Below are positions 1 to 7,908 of a stretch of 64,000 bases of DNA, in pieces (position 1 is the first letter of the stretch; every line of letters starts with the position of its first letter). The position numbers and the translations under genes were made by a program. The notes beneath the pieces were generated by a model. The model saw nothing but the letters and a program-made list of their open reading frames with translations, had not been told where the DNA came from and searched no databases. The DNA comes from JBEBSD01 sp040394475 (lineage in GTDB: Bacteria > Bacteroidota > Bacteroidia > Cytophagales > Spirosomataceae), in NCBI GenBank assembly GCA_040394475.1, contig JBEBSD010000018.1, positions 23,420-87,419 of the forward strand. Reading direction: 5' to 3'.

Positions 1-1
1 C

Positions 2-1288
2 ACGCAGCAACCGATTCGGTTGATGGTGGTGGATCCGGGGCATTTTCATGCCGCACTCGTCCAGAAATCCACTTATGAATCGGTAGACTCCACCGTCCAT
101 GTATACGCTCAGGAGGGTCCGGATGTGGATGCCTACCTGGACAAAATTGAAAAGTACAATACACGGGACGAAGCCCCCACCAATTGGGCGGAGCAAGTGT
201 ACCGGGGCGGTGACTTTATGGAAAAGATGCTGGCTGAGAAACCGGGCAACCTGGTGATCCTGGCGGGCAACAACCAGAAAAAAACCGACTTCATCAAGCG
301 TTCGGTAGACGCAGGCCTTCATGTCCTCGCAGATAAGCCGATGGCGATTGATCCGGCAGGCTTTGAGCTGCTCAAAGAAGCCTTTGTTGCGGCAAAAAAT
401 AACAATGTGCTGCTGTACGATATCATGACCGAGCGGTACGAAATTACCAATACGCTGCAACGGGAACTGGCGCAGGTTCCTGCGATTTTTGGTGTCCTGC
501 AGCAAGGAACTCCGGAAGATCCTGCCGTTGTAAAAGAAAGTGTGCACCATTTCTTCAAATACGTTTCCGGCGAACCATTGATTCGCCCGACCTGGTTTTT
601 TGACACGAAGCAACAGGGGGAAGGGATTGTCGATGTGACCACCCACCTGGTAGACCTGATCCAATGGAGCGCTTTTCCCGAAACCGTGATCGATTACGAA
701 AAAGACATTGAAATCGGTAACGTAAAACGGACTCCTACCCCCCTCACGGCTGCTCAGTTCAAGCAGGTTACCAATGTCGATAGCTATCCGGAGTTTCTGG
801 CTAAAGATGTGCAGAACGATGTCCTGAACGTTTATGCCAACGGAGAGATTAATTATACCCTCAAAGGGATTCATTCCAAAGTCGTGGTTATCTGGAATTA
901 CCAGGCTCCGGAAGGCACCGGCGACACCCATTATTCCATCATGAAAGGCAGCAAGGCCAATCTGGTCATCCGTCAGGGCAAGGAACAGCAATTCAAACCT
1001 GTTCTCTACATTGAGCCGGTAGGGAACGATGCGGGCTACGAAGCGGACTTAACAGAAGCCTTCCGGGCCATTCAGGACAAATTCCCCGGCATTACCCTGA
1101 AGAAAAATGCAACCGGCTGGGAAATTGCCGTACCTGCGTCTTACGATACCGGCCACGAAGCCCATTTCGCCCAGGTAGCCGAAAAATACATGGGCTTTTT
1201 GAAAGACGGAAAATTACCGGAATGGGAAGTTCCCAATATGATTGCCAAATATTACACAACAACACAGGGATTAAAAAAAGCAATGTAG
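2..1288 (+). CDS. Gfo/Idh/MocA-family oxidoreductase, 5' end outside window
   Basis: Likely NAD(P)-dependent sugar or polyol oxidoreductase of the Gfo/Idh/MocA superfamily with the Bacteroidota-type 'putative oxidoreductase C-terminal' domain (family knowledge). The frame is open from base 2 and encodes TQQPIRLMVVDPGHFHAAL, so the ATG at 20 is internal and the true start lies upstream. Visible features are the Rossmann start LMVVDPGHFHAALVQ, a dinucleotide-fold segment NLVILAGNNQKKTDFI, and the ADKPMAI motif that replaces the usual EKP. The C-terminal half is beta-rich (YSIMKGSKANLVIRQG). The stop TAG lies inside a repeat element (see 1285-1307). No signal peptide can be judged because the N-terminus is missing. 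Function as a sugar dehydrogenase is inferred; the substrate is unknown. Confidence 0.85.
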   Translation, partial: TQQPIRLMVVDPGHFHAALVQKSTYESVDSTVHVYAQEGPDVDAYLDKIEKYNTRDEAPTNWAEQVYRGGDFMEKMLAEKPGNLVILAGNNQKKTDFIKRSVDAGLHVLADKPMAIDPAGFELLKEAFVAAKNNNVLLYDIMTERYEITNTLQRELAQVPAIFGVLQQGTPEDPAVVKESVHHFFKYVSGEPLIRPTWFFDTKQQGEGIVDVTTHLVDLIQWSAFPETVIDYEKDIEIGNVKRTPTPLTAAQFKQVTNVDSYPEFLAKDVQNDVLNVYANGEINYTLKGIHSKVVVIWNYQAPEGTGDTHYSIMKGSKANLVIRQGKEQQFKPVLYIEPVGNDAGYEADLTEAFRAIQDKFPGITLKKNATGWEIAVPASYDTGHEAHFAQVAEKYMGFLKDGKLPEWEVPNMIAKYYTTTQGLKKAM

Positions 1289-1307
1289 GGGCGTAAACAT
1301 ACGCCCC
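1285..1307. repeat. Short palindromic element GTAGGGGCG, copy 1
   Basis: The sequence reads GTAGGGGCGTAAACAT followed by ACGCCCC. GGGGCGT pairs with ACGCCCC around a short loop. Its TAG (1286-1288) is the stop codon of the upstream oxidoreductase. A further palindrome, GGGCGTAA-TG-TTTACGCCC-like, lies at 1335-1353. Confidence 0.75.
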
Positions 1308-1358
1308 ACACATATCGATGGTGATGATGGGTATGGGCGTAATGTTTACGCCCGTATA

Positions 1359-1454
1359 CATCGATGATGACGGTTTGCTAGGGGCGTAAACATCGATGAT
1401 GACGGTATGCTAGGGGCGTAAACATCGATGATGACGGTATGCTAGGGGCGTAAA
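1359..1454. repeat. Three tandem 32-bp direct repeats
   Basis: Units at 1359-1390, 1391-1422 and 1423-1454 are identical except for one base in the first. Each begins CATCGATGATGACGGT and ends TAGGGGCGTAAA, so each unit carries a copy of the GTAGGGGCG-type half-element. There are no unique spacers, so this is not a CRISPR array. It looks like local amplification of a short mobile palindrome between two convergent genes. Confidence 0.9.
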
Positions 1455-1480
1455 CATTACGCCCCTATCGTGATTTTTTT
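1444..1480. terminator. Perfect 10-bp hairpin followed by T-run
   Basis: AGGGGCGTAA (1444-1453) pairs exactly with TTACGCCCCT (1457-1466) around a 3-nt loop, and seven T residues follow at 1474-1480. It lies between convergent genes and could end plus-strand transcription of the oxidoreductase. Its right arm contains the TAG stop of the minus-strand regulator, so the T-run is inside that gene. Terminator activity is inferred. Confidence 0.5.
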
Positions 1481-2259
1481 ATTTCTTCCTGCATTTCCCG
1501 GACCGCCCTGGTTAATGCCTGCAGATCCGTTTGGGGTTCGGGAAATTCCCTGGTTTCATAACTGACGAACTGCCAGATTTCCACCACCTCCGAAAGTGGC
1601 ACCCGATAAGGCTCGTAGACGGTATTGAGCGAGCGCAACAATACTTCTCGCTCCAGCACGGTGACCATTTTAAAAACAAAATCCTGTTGCTCCTTCAGGA
1701 TCAGGATACAGGGAGTATCCGGCTTTATTTTTTTCCAGTCCTCGATGTAGCGTGTGGTGATATCACTGCCGTCCGGAATGGGCAGCATCGAGTCTCCCGT
1801 GATCGGGAATACGCGGTGCGTACCGGCCGGAAGGTTCGGCTTGGAAAGCTTCGGCAGTGCCGCCAGGAATTCCGGATCGGCATATCCCTTCGGATAACCC
1901 GCTTTGGCCTTTACGGGCACATACTCAATATTCTCCTTGTTTTCAGTATCCACCGTAATCGCAAGGACCCGGATCTTTGTACCGGTCATAAATACATCAT
2001 TGCCGGATTCGAGCTCCCGCAACTGTAACTCCGACAGCCGTGAAAGATCTACCTTGAACAGACTGTCAATACTGATTTTGAAGTATTCGGAAAATTTTAT
2101 CAAATCTGCAGCCGTGGGATTTTCTGTTCTTCCGCCTTCGAGAAAGGCCAGCTTAATCCTCGTCAAACCAAGCCTTCGGGAGAAATCCTCCTGCGTGAGC
2201 TTTTTCCGCTCCCTCAGAAAACGAATATTGGTGTGGAAAAAAAATTTTGCAGTTATCAT
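1465..2259 (-). CDS. XRE-family repressor with S24 (LexA-like) autoprotease domain
   Basis: A 264-residue regulator: helix-turn-helix at about 10-62 (LTQEDFSRRLGLTRIKLAFLE) and a C-terminal S24 peptidase domain. Catalytic residues are visible: Ser157 in FPITGDSMLP and Lys197 in DFVFKMVTV. A candidate self-cleavage bond Ala120-Gly121 lies in VKAKAGYPKGY, 36 residues before Ser157, close to LexA spacing. It is divergent from imuA-imuB-dnaE2 across a 140-bp region holding a palindrome, so it probably represses both directions and is relieved by RecA-stimulated cleavage (inferred from the family). Bacteroidota generally lack classical LexA, so this is a plausible functional replacement. Its TAG stop comes from the repeat element at 1444-1467. 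Confidence 0.88.
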   Translation of the reverse strand: MITAKFFFHTNIRFLRERKKLTQEDFSRRLGLTRIKLAFLEGGRTENPTAADLIKFSEYFKISIDSLFKVDLSRLSELQLRELESGNDVFMTGTKIRVLAITVDTENKENIEYVPVKAKAGYPKGYADPEFLAALPKLSKPNLPAGTHRVFPITGDSMLPIPDGSDITTRYIEDWKKIKPDTPCILILKEQQDFVFKMVTVLEREVLLRSLNTVYEPYRVPLSEVVEIWQFVSYETREFPEPQTDLQALTRAVREMQEEIKKSR

Positions 2260-2287
2260 TTCAAAATGTTATTATTGGAATCACGTA

Positions 2288-2308
2288 TTTGTTGTTAATA
2301 GCAACAAA
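2288..2308. promoter_or_regulatory. Candidate operator palindrome TTTGTTG-N7-CAACAAA
   Basis: A perfect 7-bp inverted repeat (2288-2294 and 2302-2308) with a 7-bp spacer, in the region between the divergent S24 repressor (start 2259) and imuA. Position and symmetry fit a dimeric HTH repressor. Binding is inferred. Confidence 0.6.
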
Positions 2309-2320
2309 GATAGTGAAAAT

Positions 2321-2369
2321 AGTTATGAGTTATGAGTTAGGAGTTAGGAGTTATGAGTTATGAGTTGTT
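2321..2369. repeat. Heptanucleotide repeat array (AGTTATG/AGTTAGG)
   Basis: Six full units in strict 7-nt phase (AGTTATG x2, AGTTAGG x2, AGTTATG x2) plus a degenerate seventh. It sits between the operator candidate and the imuA start, so unit-number change would alter promoter-to-gene spacing. Confidence 0.9.
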
Positions 2370-2381
2370 ACTGATGAGTAG

Positions 2382-3110
2382 ATGGGACAGGGGGTTATGA
2401 GAATGGCTATTCTCCAAAAATTGCGGCAGGATATCCTGGCTATGGAGGGATTTAGGATGCCCGCTGAAAACCAGCGTGTCCATTTGGGGCTGGACAGTAT
2501 TGAGGAAGTATTTCCTAACCGGGTTTTCCCGACTGGTGTCATCCATGAATTCATCAGTACGGAAAGAGAAGACGCGGCGGCCACCAGTGGTTTTATGTGC
2601 GCGCTACTCGGCAGGCTCATGCACCGCGGGGGATTGTGCCTGTGGATCAGCCGGAACCGGACCCTGTTTCCGCCGGCCCTGAAATTTTTCGGCATCGACC
2701 CCGACAACGTGATTTTTATAGACGTAAAATCCGAAAAGGACCTGCTCTGGATGATTGAAGAAGCCCTTAGCTGCGAAGCGCTTTCAGCGGTTGTCGGCGA
2801 AATAAAGGACATCAGCCTGACCGGATCCCGCAGGCTGCAGCTTGCCGTAGAACAGAGCCGGGTGACCGGGCTGCTTCACCGTATCAGCCCGCGGAATCTG
2901 ATGAATACGGCCTCCGTGGCGAGGTGGAAAATATCCCCCCTGGCCAGCGAATTGGAAGAAGGTCTTCCCGGAGTAGGTTATGCACGCTGGAACGTGAGGC
3001 TTGAGAGAGTCCGCAACGGTGAGACGGGTTGCTGGCAGCTGCAATGGACCGATCATTTCAGCAGGCCCGCTCTTCCTGCAGAGCAGGCAGCGGTTTTAAA
3101 AACAGGATAA
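2382..3110 (+). CDS. imuA: ImuA, RecA-like mutagenesis accessory protein
   Basis: First gene of the mutagenic translesion cassette imuA-imuB-dnaE2. ImuA is a RecA/SulA-like protein that supports ImuB and DnaE2 in damage-induced mutagenesis (family knowledge). The N-terminal LGLDSIEEVFPNRVFPTGVIHEF is typical, followed by a region where RecA has its Walker A loop (TEREDAAATSGFM). The GK[ST] is absent, as is common in ImuA. Later strands (GGLCLWISRN, VIFIDVKSEKDLLWMIEEAL, LSAVVGEI) follow the RecA core order. In-frame ATGs exist at 2382, 2397 and 2403; AGGGGG lies 8 nt before 2403, so that start is also likely. Two bases separate its stop from imuB. Confidence 0.88.
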   Translation: MGQGVMRMAILQKLRQDILAMEGFRMPAENQRVHLGLDSIEEVFPNRVFPTGVIHEFISTEREDAAATSGFMCALLGRLMHRGGLCLWISRNRTLFPPALKFFGIDPDNVIFIDVKSEKDLLWMIEEALSCEALSAVVGEIKDISLTGSRRLQLAVEQSRVTGLLHRISPRNLMNTASVARWKISPLASELEEGLPGVGYARWNVRLERVRNGETGCWQLQWTDHFSRPALPAEQAAVLKTG

Positions 3111-3112
3111 GG

Positions 3113-4612
3113 ATGAACAGGCGGTATGTAGCAGTCTGGTTGTCTCATTTAGCAACAGACCACCGGATAATCCTTCAGCCGGAGCTGGCGGATACTGCAT
3201 TTGTGCTGGCAGCTCCCGAGCGTGGAAGGATGGTGATAAAAGCGGCGGACAGGAATGCTGAAAAACAAGGGCTTGAAACAGGAATGGCCGTAGCCGATGC
3301 ACGCGCTGTGTTTCCTTCGCTGATGGTTTTGGATGAAAAACCGGAGCTGGCAAGAAAGACGCTGGACGAACTGGCCGAATGGTGTATCCGGTTTACTCCG
3401 ATCGTTGCGACAGATCCCCCGGATGGCCTTGTACTGGATAGTACCGGCTGTACGCACCTCTGGGGTGGGGAACACGCCTATTTGAAAGACCTGCTTGCAA
3501 AACTAAGAAGCAAGGGGTATGCTACCCGTGCAGCGATGGCCGACACCATAGCCACGGCATGGGCCGTGGCCCGTTACAGCCCCGCTGCGTCCCTGATCCC
3601 GGCAGGAGGCCAGGCAGCGGTCCTGGCGGCCTTGCCTCCTGCCGCTTTGCGGCTGGAGGCCGGTATATCAGAACGCATGCAAAAACTGGGCTTTTACAGG
3701 ATCGGCAGGTTTATGGAAATGCCCCGGTCTGTGTTGCGGAGACGGTTCGGCCAGGATTTGCTGGTAAGGCTCGACCAGGCGTTGGGACATACCGGTGAAA
3801 TCATAGAACCCATCCGGCCGGCAGCGCCCTATCAGGAGCGCCTGCCCAGCCTGGAACCCATACGCACCGCAGCGGCGATCGAATTTGGACTGAGAAAATT
3901 ACTGGAAGCGCTTTGTCAGCGATTAGCCAAAGAGAATAAGGGACTGAGAAAGGCCCTTCTGACCTGTTACCGCATTGACGGGGAAATTCAGCAAATTGAA
4001 ATCGGCACCAGTAGCCCCTCCTCCAGCGTGGAGCATCTCTTCAGGCTATTTCAACTGAAAATCGCGTCGATAAGGCCTGCCCTGGGAATCGACCTGTTCG
4101 AGCTGGACGCCCCGGTCGTGGAAGATACGGATCCGTTTCAGGAAACGCTCTGGAATATTTCCGGAAGCAATGATCAGGCGGCAATTGCAGAGCTGTTGGA
4201 CCGTCTTACCGCCCGCGGCGGCAGGGACATCGTCCGTCGCTACCTCCCGCAGGAGCATTATTGGCCGGAACGCTCCATCAAAAAGGTTTCTTCCCTTACG
4301 GAAAAGCCACAAACTGCCTGGCGAACCGACAGGCCCAGGCCGGTAAACCTGCTTCCGCATCCAGAACTGATCCAGGTGACAGCACCGATTCCGGACTATC
4401 CGCCCATGCAGTTCCGCTACAGGGACAAGGTCCACAAGATCAGAAAAGCAGATGGACCGGAGCGTATAGAGCAGGAATGGTGGATAGCGCATGGGCTGCA
4501 CCGGGATTATTATTGCGTGGAAGACGAAGACGGCGCCCGGTACTGGATCTTCCGGCTGGGCCCTTATGATGAAAACACACCCGAATGGTTCATCCACGGT
4601 TTTTTTGCCTGA
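3113..4612 (+). CDS. imuB: ImuB, catalytically dead Y-family polymerase homologue
   Basis: Y-family DNA polymerase-like protein, 499 residues, that acts as an adaptor linking DnaE2 to the sliding clamp (family knowledge). I chose ATG 3113, which gives MNRRYVAVWLSHLATDHR and starts 2 nt after the imuA stop; the frame is open further upstream but would overlap imuA. The N-terminus has VWLSHLATD where active enzymes have the acidic DxDxFFxxVE motif. The second acidic site is reduced to GLVLDSTGCTHLWGG, so polymerase activity is unlikely. The C-terminal part contains PLEPIRT-like and RYYCVED-like segments typical of ImuB. It is a 499-residue protein, near normal for the family. Co-transcription with imuA and dnaE2 is inferred from spacing. 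Confidence 0.9.
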   Translation: MNRRYVAVWLSHLATDHRIILQPELADTAFVLAAPERGRMVIKAADRNAEKQGLETGMAVADARAVFPSLMVLDEKPELARKTLDELAEWCIRFTPIVATDPPDGLVLDSTGCTHLWGGEHAYLKDLLAKLRSKGYATRAAMADTIATAWAVARYSPAASLIPAGGQAAVLAALPPAALRLEAGISERMQKLGFYRIGRFMEMPRSVLRRRFGQDLLVRLDQALGHTGEIIEPIRPAAPYQERLPSLEPIRTAAAIEFGLRKLLEALCQRLAKENKGLRKALLTCYRIDGEIQQIEIGTSSPSSSVEHLFRLFQLKIASIRPALGIDLFELDAPVVEDTDPFQETLWNISGSNDQAAIAELLDRLTARGGRDIVRRYLPQEHYWPERSIKKVSSLTEKPQTAWRTDRPRPVNLLPHPELIQVTAPIPDYPPMQFRYRDKVHKIRKADGPERIEQEWWIAHGLHRDYYCVEDEDGARYWIFRLGPYDENTPEWFIHGFFA

Positions 4613-4627
4613 AAACTTCCAACGGTA

Positions 4628-7600
4628 ATGTGCTATACAGAATTACAGGTAACTACCAATTTCAGCTTTCTCCGGGGCGCCTCTCATCCCGAGGAGTTCG
4701 TGAATCATGCTGTTTCCCTGGGCTATACCAAAATTGCCGTCACCGACCGCAATACACTGGCAGGGATTGTCCGCGCCCATGTAGCTGCAAGGGCCCAAGG
4801 CATTTCGATCATCCCCGCATGCCGGCTGGATCTGCTTGACGGACTGAGCCTTCTGGCCTATCCTACCGACAAGGAAGCGTATGCACGTCTTTCAGCGCTG
4901 CTCTCACTGGGCAATCTGCGTACGGAAAAAGGCAAATGCAATTTGTTCAGGGAAGATGTATACACCCATGCCGAAGGAATAAAGTTCATCGCGGTCCCCC
5001 CGGAATCCCTGAACGAACATTTCGACTTTGAGCCCTTCTTCGAAAAGGACTTACGGCAACACCGGGAAGCGCTGGGCAGGGAGCTTTACCTGGGAGCGCA
5101 CCGCTCTTATCTGGGCGATGATGCTAAAAAACTGCACCGTCTTTCGATGCTTTCAACCCGGTTGGATATCCCGATGGCAGCTACCAATGATGTACACTAC
5201 CACCATCCGGACCGCCGTCAGCTGCAGGATATCGTCACCTGTGTCCGTGAAAAATGTACGATTCACAACGCCGGCTTCCGGCTGCACCAGAATGCCGAAC
5301 GTTACCTGAAGCCCCCGCAAGAAATGACCCGTCTGTTCCGGCACTACCCCGACGCCATTGAAAGGACACAGGAAATAGCCGGGGCATGCCGGTTCTCACT
5401 GGACAGCCTTGAATATATTTATCCCGAAGAGATTACCAGTGACGGACGTACGCCGCAGGAAGAACTGGAGTTCCTGGCCTGGGAGGGCGCTAATGAACGC
5501 TGGAAGGGACACATTCCCGCAAAAATCGCCGATACGATCCGCATGGAGTTAACCTTTATGAAGCAAAAAAAATATGCCTCCTATTTTCTGACCGTCTATG
5601 ATTTTGTGCGTTTCGCAAGAAGTCAGAACATCCTTTGCCAGGGACGCGGATCAGCAGCCAACTCGGTGGTTTGTTACTGTCTGGGGATTACCTCGGTAGA
5701 TCCTACCCACTTTAAACTACTCTTCGCCCGCTTTATGTCCGACGCCCGCGATGAGCCGCCCGACATTGATGTAGACTTCGAACACGAACGGCGGGAAGAA
5801 GTCATGCAATATATCTACGAGAAGTATGGCCGGGACCGGGCCGGTATTGTGGCAACGGTGACCCAGGTGCATTGGAAAGGCGCTGTTCGTGATGTGGGCA
5901 AAGCAATGGGGTTGTCTGTCGATGCAGTAGACCGCCTGTCAAAATCCCGTTATGAGCTGACCCCTGAATGGCTGGAAGGCCAGTCAGGTTCCAGCGAGGG
6001 ATTTGATCCCAGTGATCCCCATTTAGTAAAAGTACTACAGCTTACACAGCAATACATAGGCTTTCCGCGCCAGCTCGGCCAGCATACCGGGGGGTTTGTC
6101 ATTACGAGAGGCAGGTTGTCCGACTTGTGCCCGATCCTGAACGCGCGCATGGAGAACCGCACGAACATTGAATGGAACAAAGACGATATTGAGGCGCTTG
6201 GCTTCCTGAAAGTAGATGTACTCGCGCTGGGTATGCTGACCTGCATCCGCAAAGCGTTCGACCTGGCCAAAGCCCACTATGGCCTGGAGCTGACGCTGGC
6301 TACTATCCCGCAGGATGATCCGGCTGTATATGAGATGATCAGCCGCGCCGATACGATCGGAGTGTTCCAGATCGAAAGCCGCGCCCAGATGTCGATGCTG
6401 CCGCGCCTGAAGCCAAAAAACTTCTATGACCTGGTCATAGAGGTGGCCATTGTCAGGCCGGGGCCTATACAGGGCGACATGGTCCACCCCTACCTGCGCC
6501 GTCGCAACGGGGAGGAACCGGTGGAGTATCCTTCCAAAGAGCTGGAAGAAATACTCGGCAGGACACTGGGTGTGCCGCTTTTCCAGGAGCAGGCTATGGA
6601 GATTGCTATCGTGGCGGCGCGGTTTACACCCGCAGAAGCCGACGGTTTGCGGAGAAGTATGGCGACTTTCAAGGCAAAGGGACAAGTAGCCCAATGGCGG
6701 GCGAAACTGGTCAGCGGGATGGTGGCCAACGGGTACAAGGAAGAGTTTGCCCTGCGGGTGTTTAAACAGTTAGAGGGGTTTGGTTCTTATGGTTTCCCGG
6801 AAAGCCATGCCGCCAGTTTTGCGTTGCTGGTGTATGTGTCCTCATGGATCAAATGCTATTATCCGGATGTCTTTGCAGCAGCGCTGCTCAACAGCATGCC
6901 GATGGGATTTTACCAACCCGCACAACTGGTTATTGATGCGCAAAAACACGGTGTCGTGGTTCGCCCGGCAGACGTCAATCATTCCGGATGGGACAACCAG
7001 CTCGAAGAAATCTCGGGTAAGTTCCATGCCCTGCGCCTGGGTTTCCGGCAGGTAAAAGGCTTGAAGGAAGAGGAGATGCAGCTTTTGACAGCCGGGAGGC
7101 TAAGCCCTTATACCCACATTCACACCCTGAGGGACCTGGGGGTATCGCAGACCGCACTGGAAAAGCTCGCCGACGCCGACGCGTTCCGTTCCATCGGTCT
7201 GGACAGGCGTCAGGCGCTCTGGGAAGTGTCGGCCCTCAGCGACCGGCCGATGGGACTCTTTACCGGACAAGCCTCCCTCAGTGCTTTTGAGCAACAGATC
7301 GAGCTGCCCGGGATGACGCCCGCCGAACATGTGGTGCAGGACTATGCTTCCACGACTTTGTCGCTGAAAGCACACCCTCTGAGTTTTGTACGGGAGAAAC
7401 TGTCCTTGCAGCATGTCTCACGCGCCTGCGACCTGGCAGACTATGCAGACGGCTATTCGCTCCGGGCGGCCGGTCTGGTGCTCGTGCGTCAGCGGCCGGG
7501 TACAGCCACCGGCATTTGTTTCATCACCCTGGAGGACGAAACAGGCATTGTCAATGTGGTAGTGTTTCAAAAGCTGTTTGAAAAGTACCGGAAAGAGATC

Positions 7601-7831
7601 CTGCGCTCAAAGCTTTTGATGGTAGAAGGCAAGTTGCAGAAGGAAGGCCAGGTAATTCATGTCATTGTGAAACGATGTTTTGATCTGTCCGGTTTACTGC
7701 ATGGTCTCAGTATCCCCGAAGAAGAACTTACTCCCGGAATACCCCACACTGACCGGCATGGAACCCCCAAAAAACAAGCGGGAAAAGTCGTTCAGGGTGA
7801 GATCTTTCCGGGCGGAAGGAATTTCAGGTAA
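4628..7831 (+). CDS. dnaE2: DnaE2, error-prone C-family DNA polymerase III alpha subunit
   Basis: A 1067-residue error-prone replicative-type polymerase that extends past lesions together with ImuA and ImuB. The N-terminal PHP domain begins YTELQVTTNFSFLRGASHPEE (about 1-270). The catalytic core shows PDIDVDFEHERR at about 378-389, carrying two of the metal-binding aspartates, and FLKVDVLALGMLT near 526-538 for the third. Other C-family signatures are GRGSAANSVVCYCLGIT, FPRQLGQHTGGFVI and GSYGFPESHAASFA. A C-terminal OB fold (LRAAGLVLVRQRPGTATG) lies near 945-1020. It starts 15 nt after imuB. Shorter than housekeeping DnaE (about 1160-1200) and with the DnaE2-type neighbourhood, so the assignment is secure. 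Confidence 0.95.
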   Translation: MCYTELQVTTNFSFLRGASHPEEFVNHAVSLGYTKIAVTDRNTLAGIVRAHVAARAQGISIIPACRLDLLDGLSLLAYPTDKEAYARLSALLSLGNLRTEKGKCNLFREDVYTHAEGIKFIAVPPESLNEHFDFEPFFEKDLRQHREALGRELYLGAHRSYLGDDAKKLHRLSMLSTRLDIPMAATNDVHYHHPDRRQLQDIVTCVREKCTIHNAGFRLHQNAERYLKPPQEMTRLFRHYPDAIERTQEIAGACRFSLDSLEYIYPEEITSDGRTPQEELEFLAWEGANERWKGHIPAKIADTIRMELTFMKQKKYASYFLTVYDFVRFARSQNILCQGRGSAANSVVCYCLGITSVDPTHFKLLFARFMSDARDEPPDIDVDFEHERREEVMQYIYEKYGRDRAGIVATVTQVHWKGAVRDVGKAMGLSVDAVDRLSKSRYELTPEWLEGQSGSSEGFDPSDPHLVKVLQLTQQYIGFPRQLGQHTGGFVITRGRLSDLCPILNARMENRTNIEWNKDDIEALGFLKVDVLALGMLTCIRKAFDLAKAHYGLELTLATIPQDDPAVYEMISRADTIGVFQIESRAQMSMLPRLKPKNFYDLVIEVAIVRPGPIQGDMVHPYLRRRNGEEPVEYPSKELEEILGRTLGVPLFQEQAMEIAIVAARFTPAEADGLRRSMATFKAKGQVAQWRAKLVSGMVANGYKEEFALRVFKQLEGFGSYGFPESHAASFALLVYVSSWIKCYYPDVFAAALLNSMPMGFYQPAQLVIDAQKHGVVVRPADVNHSGWDNQLEEISGKFHALRLGFRQVKGLKEEEMQLLTAGRLSPYTHIHTLRDLGVSQTALEKLADADAFRSIGLDRRQALWEVSALSDRPMGLFTGQASLSAFEQQIELPGMTPAEHVVQDYASTTLSLKAHPLSFVREKLSLQHVSRACDLADYADGYSLRAAGLVLVRQRPGTATGICFITLEDETGIVNVVVFQKLFEKYRKEILRSKLLMVEGKLQKEGQVIHVIVKRCFDLSGLLHGLSIPEEELTPGIPHTDRHGTPKKQAGKVVQGEIFPGGRNFR

Positions 7832-7908
7832 TTTTGTGATCGGCTGCCTGGCGCAGGCACTCCATCGAAAAACCACCATCAAGTCCTTCGCAAAAGAAGT
7901 CGTCCTGT

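Noticed and set aside
1359..1454. Possible CRISPR array
   Set aside because: The 32-bp units are directly adjacent without unique spacers, and no cas genes are present.
7846..7858. Hairpin GCCTG-GCG-CAGGC between dnaE2 and the Gfo/Idh/MocA gene
   Set aside because: Only 5 bp and no T-run on either strand; too weak to call a terminator.
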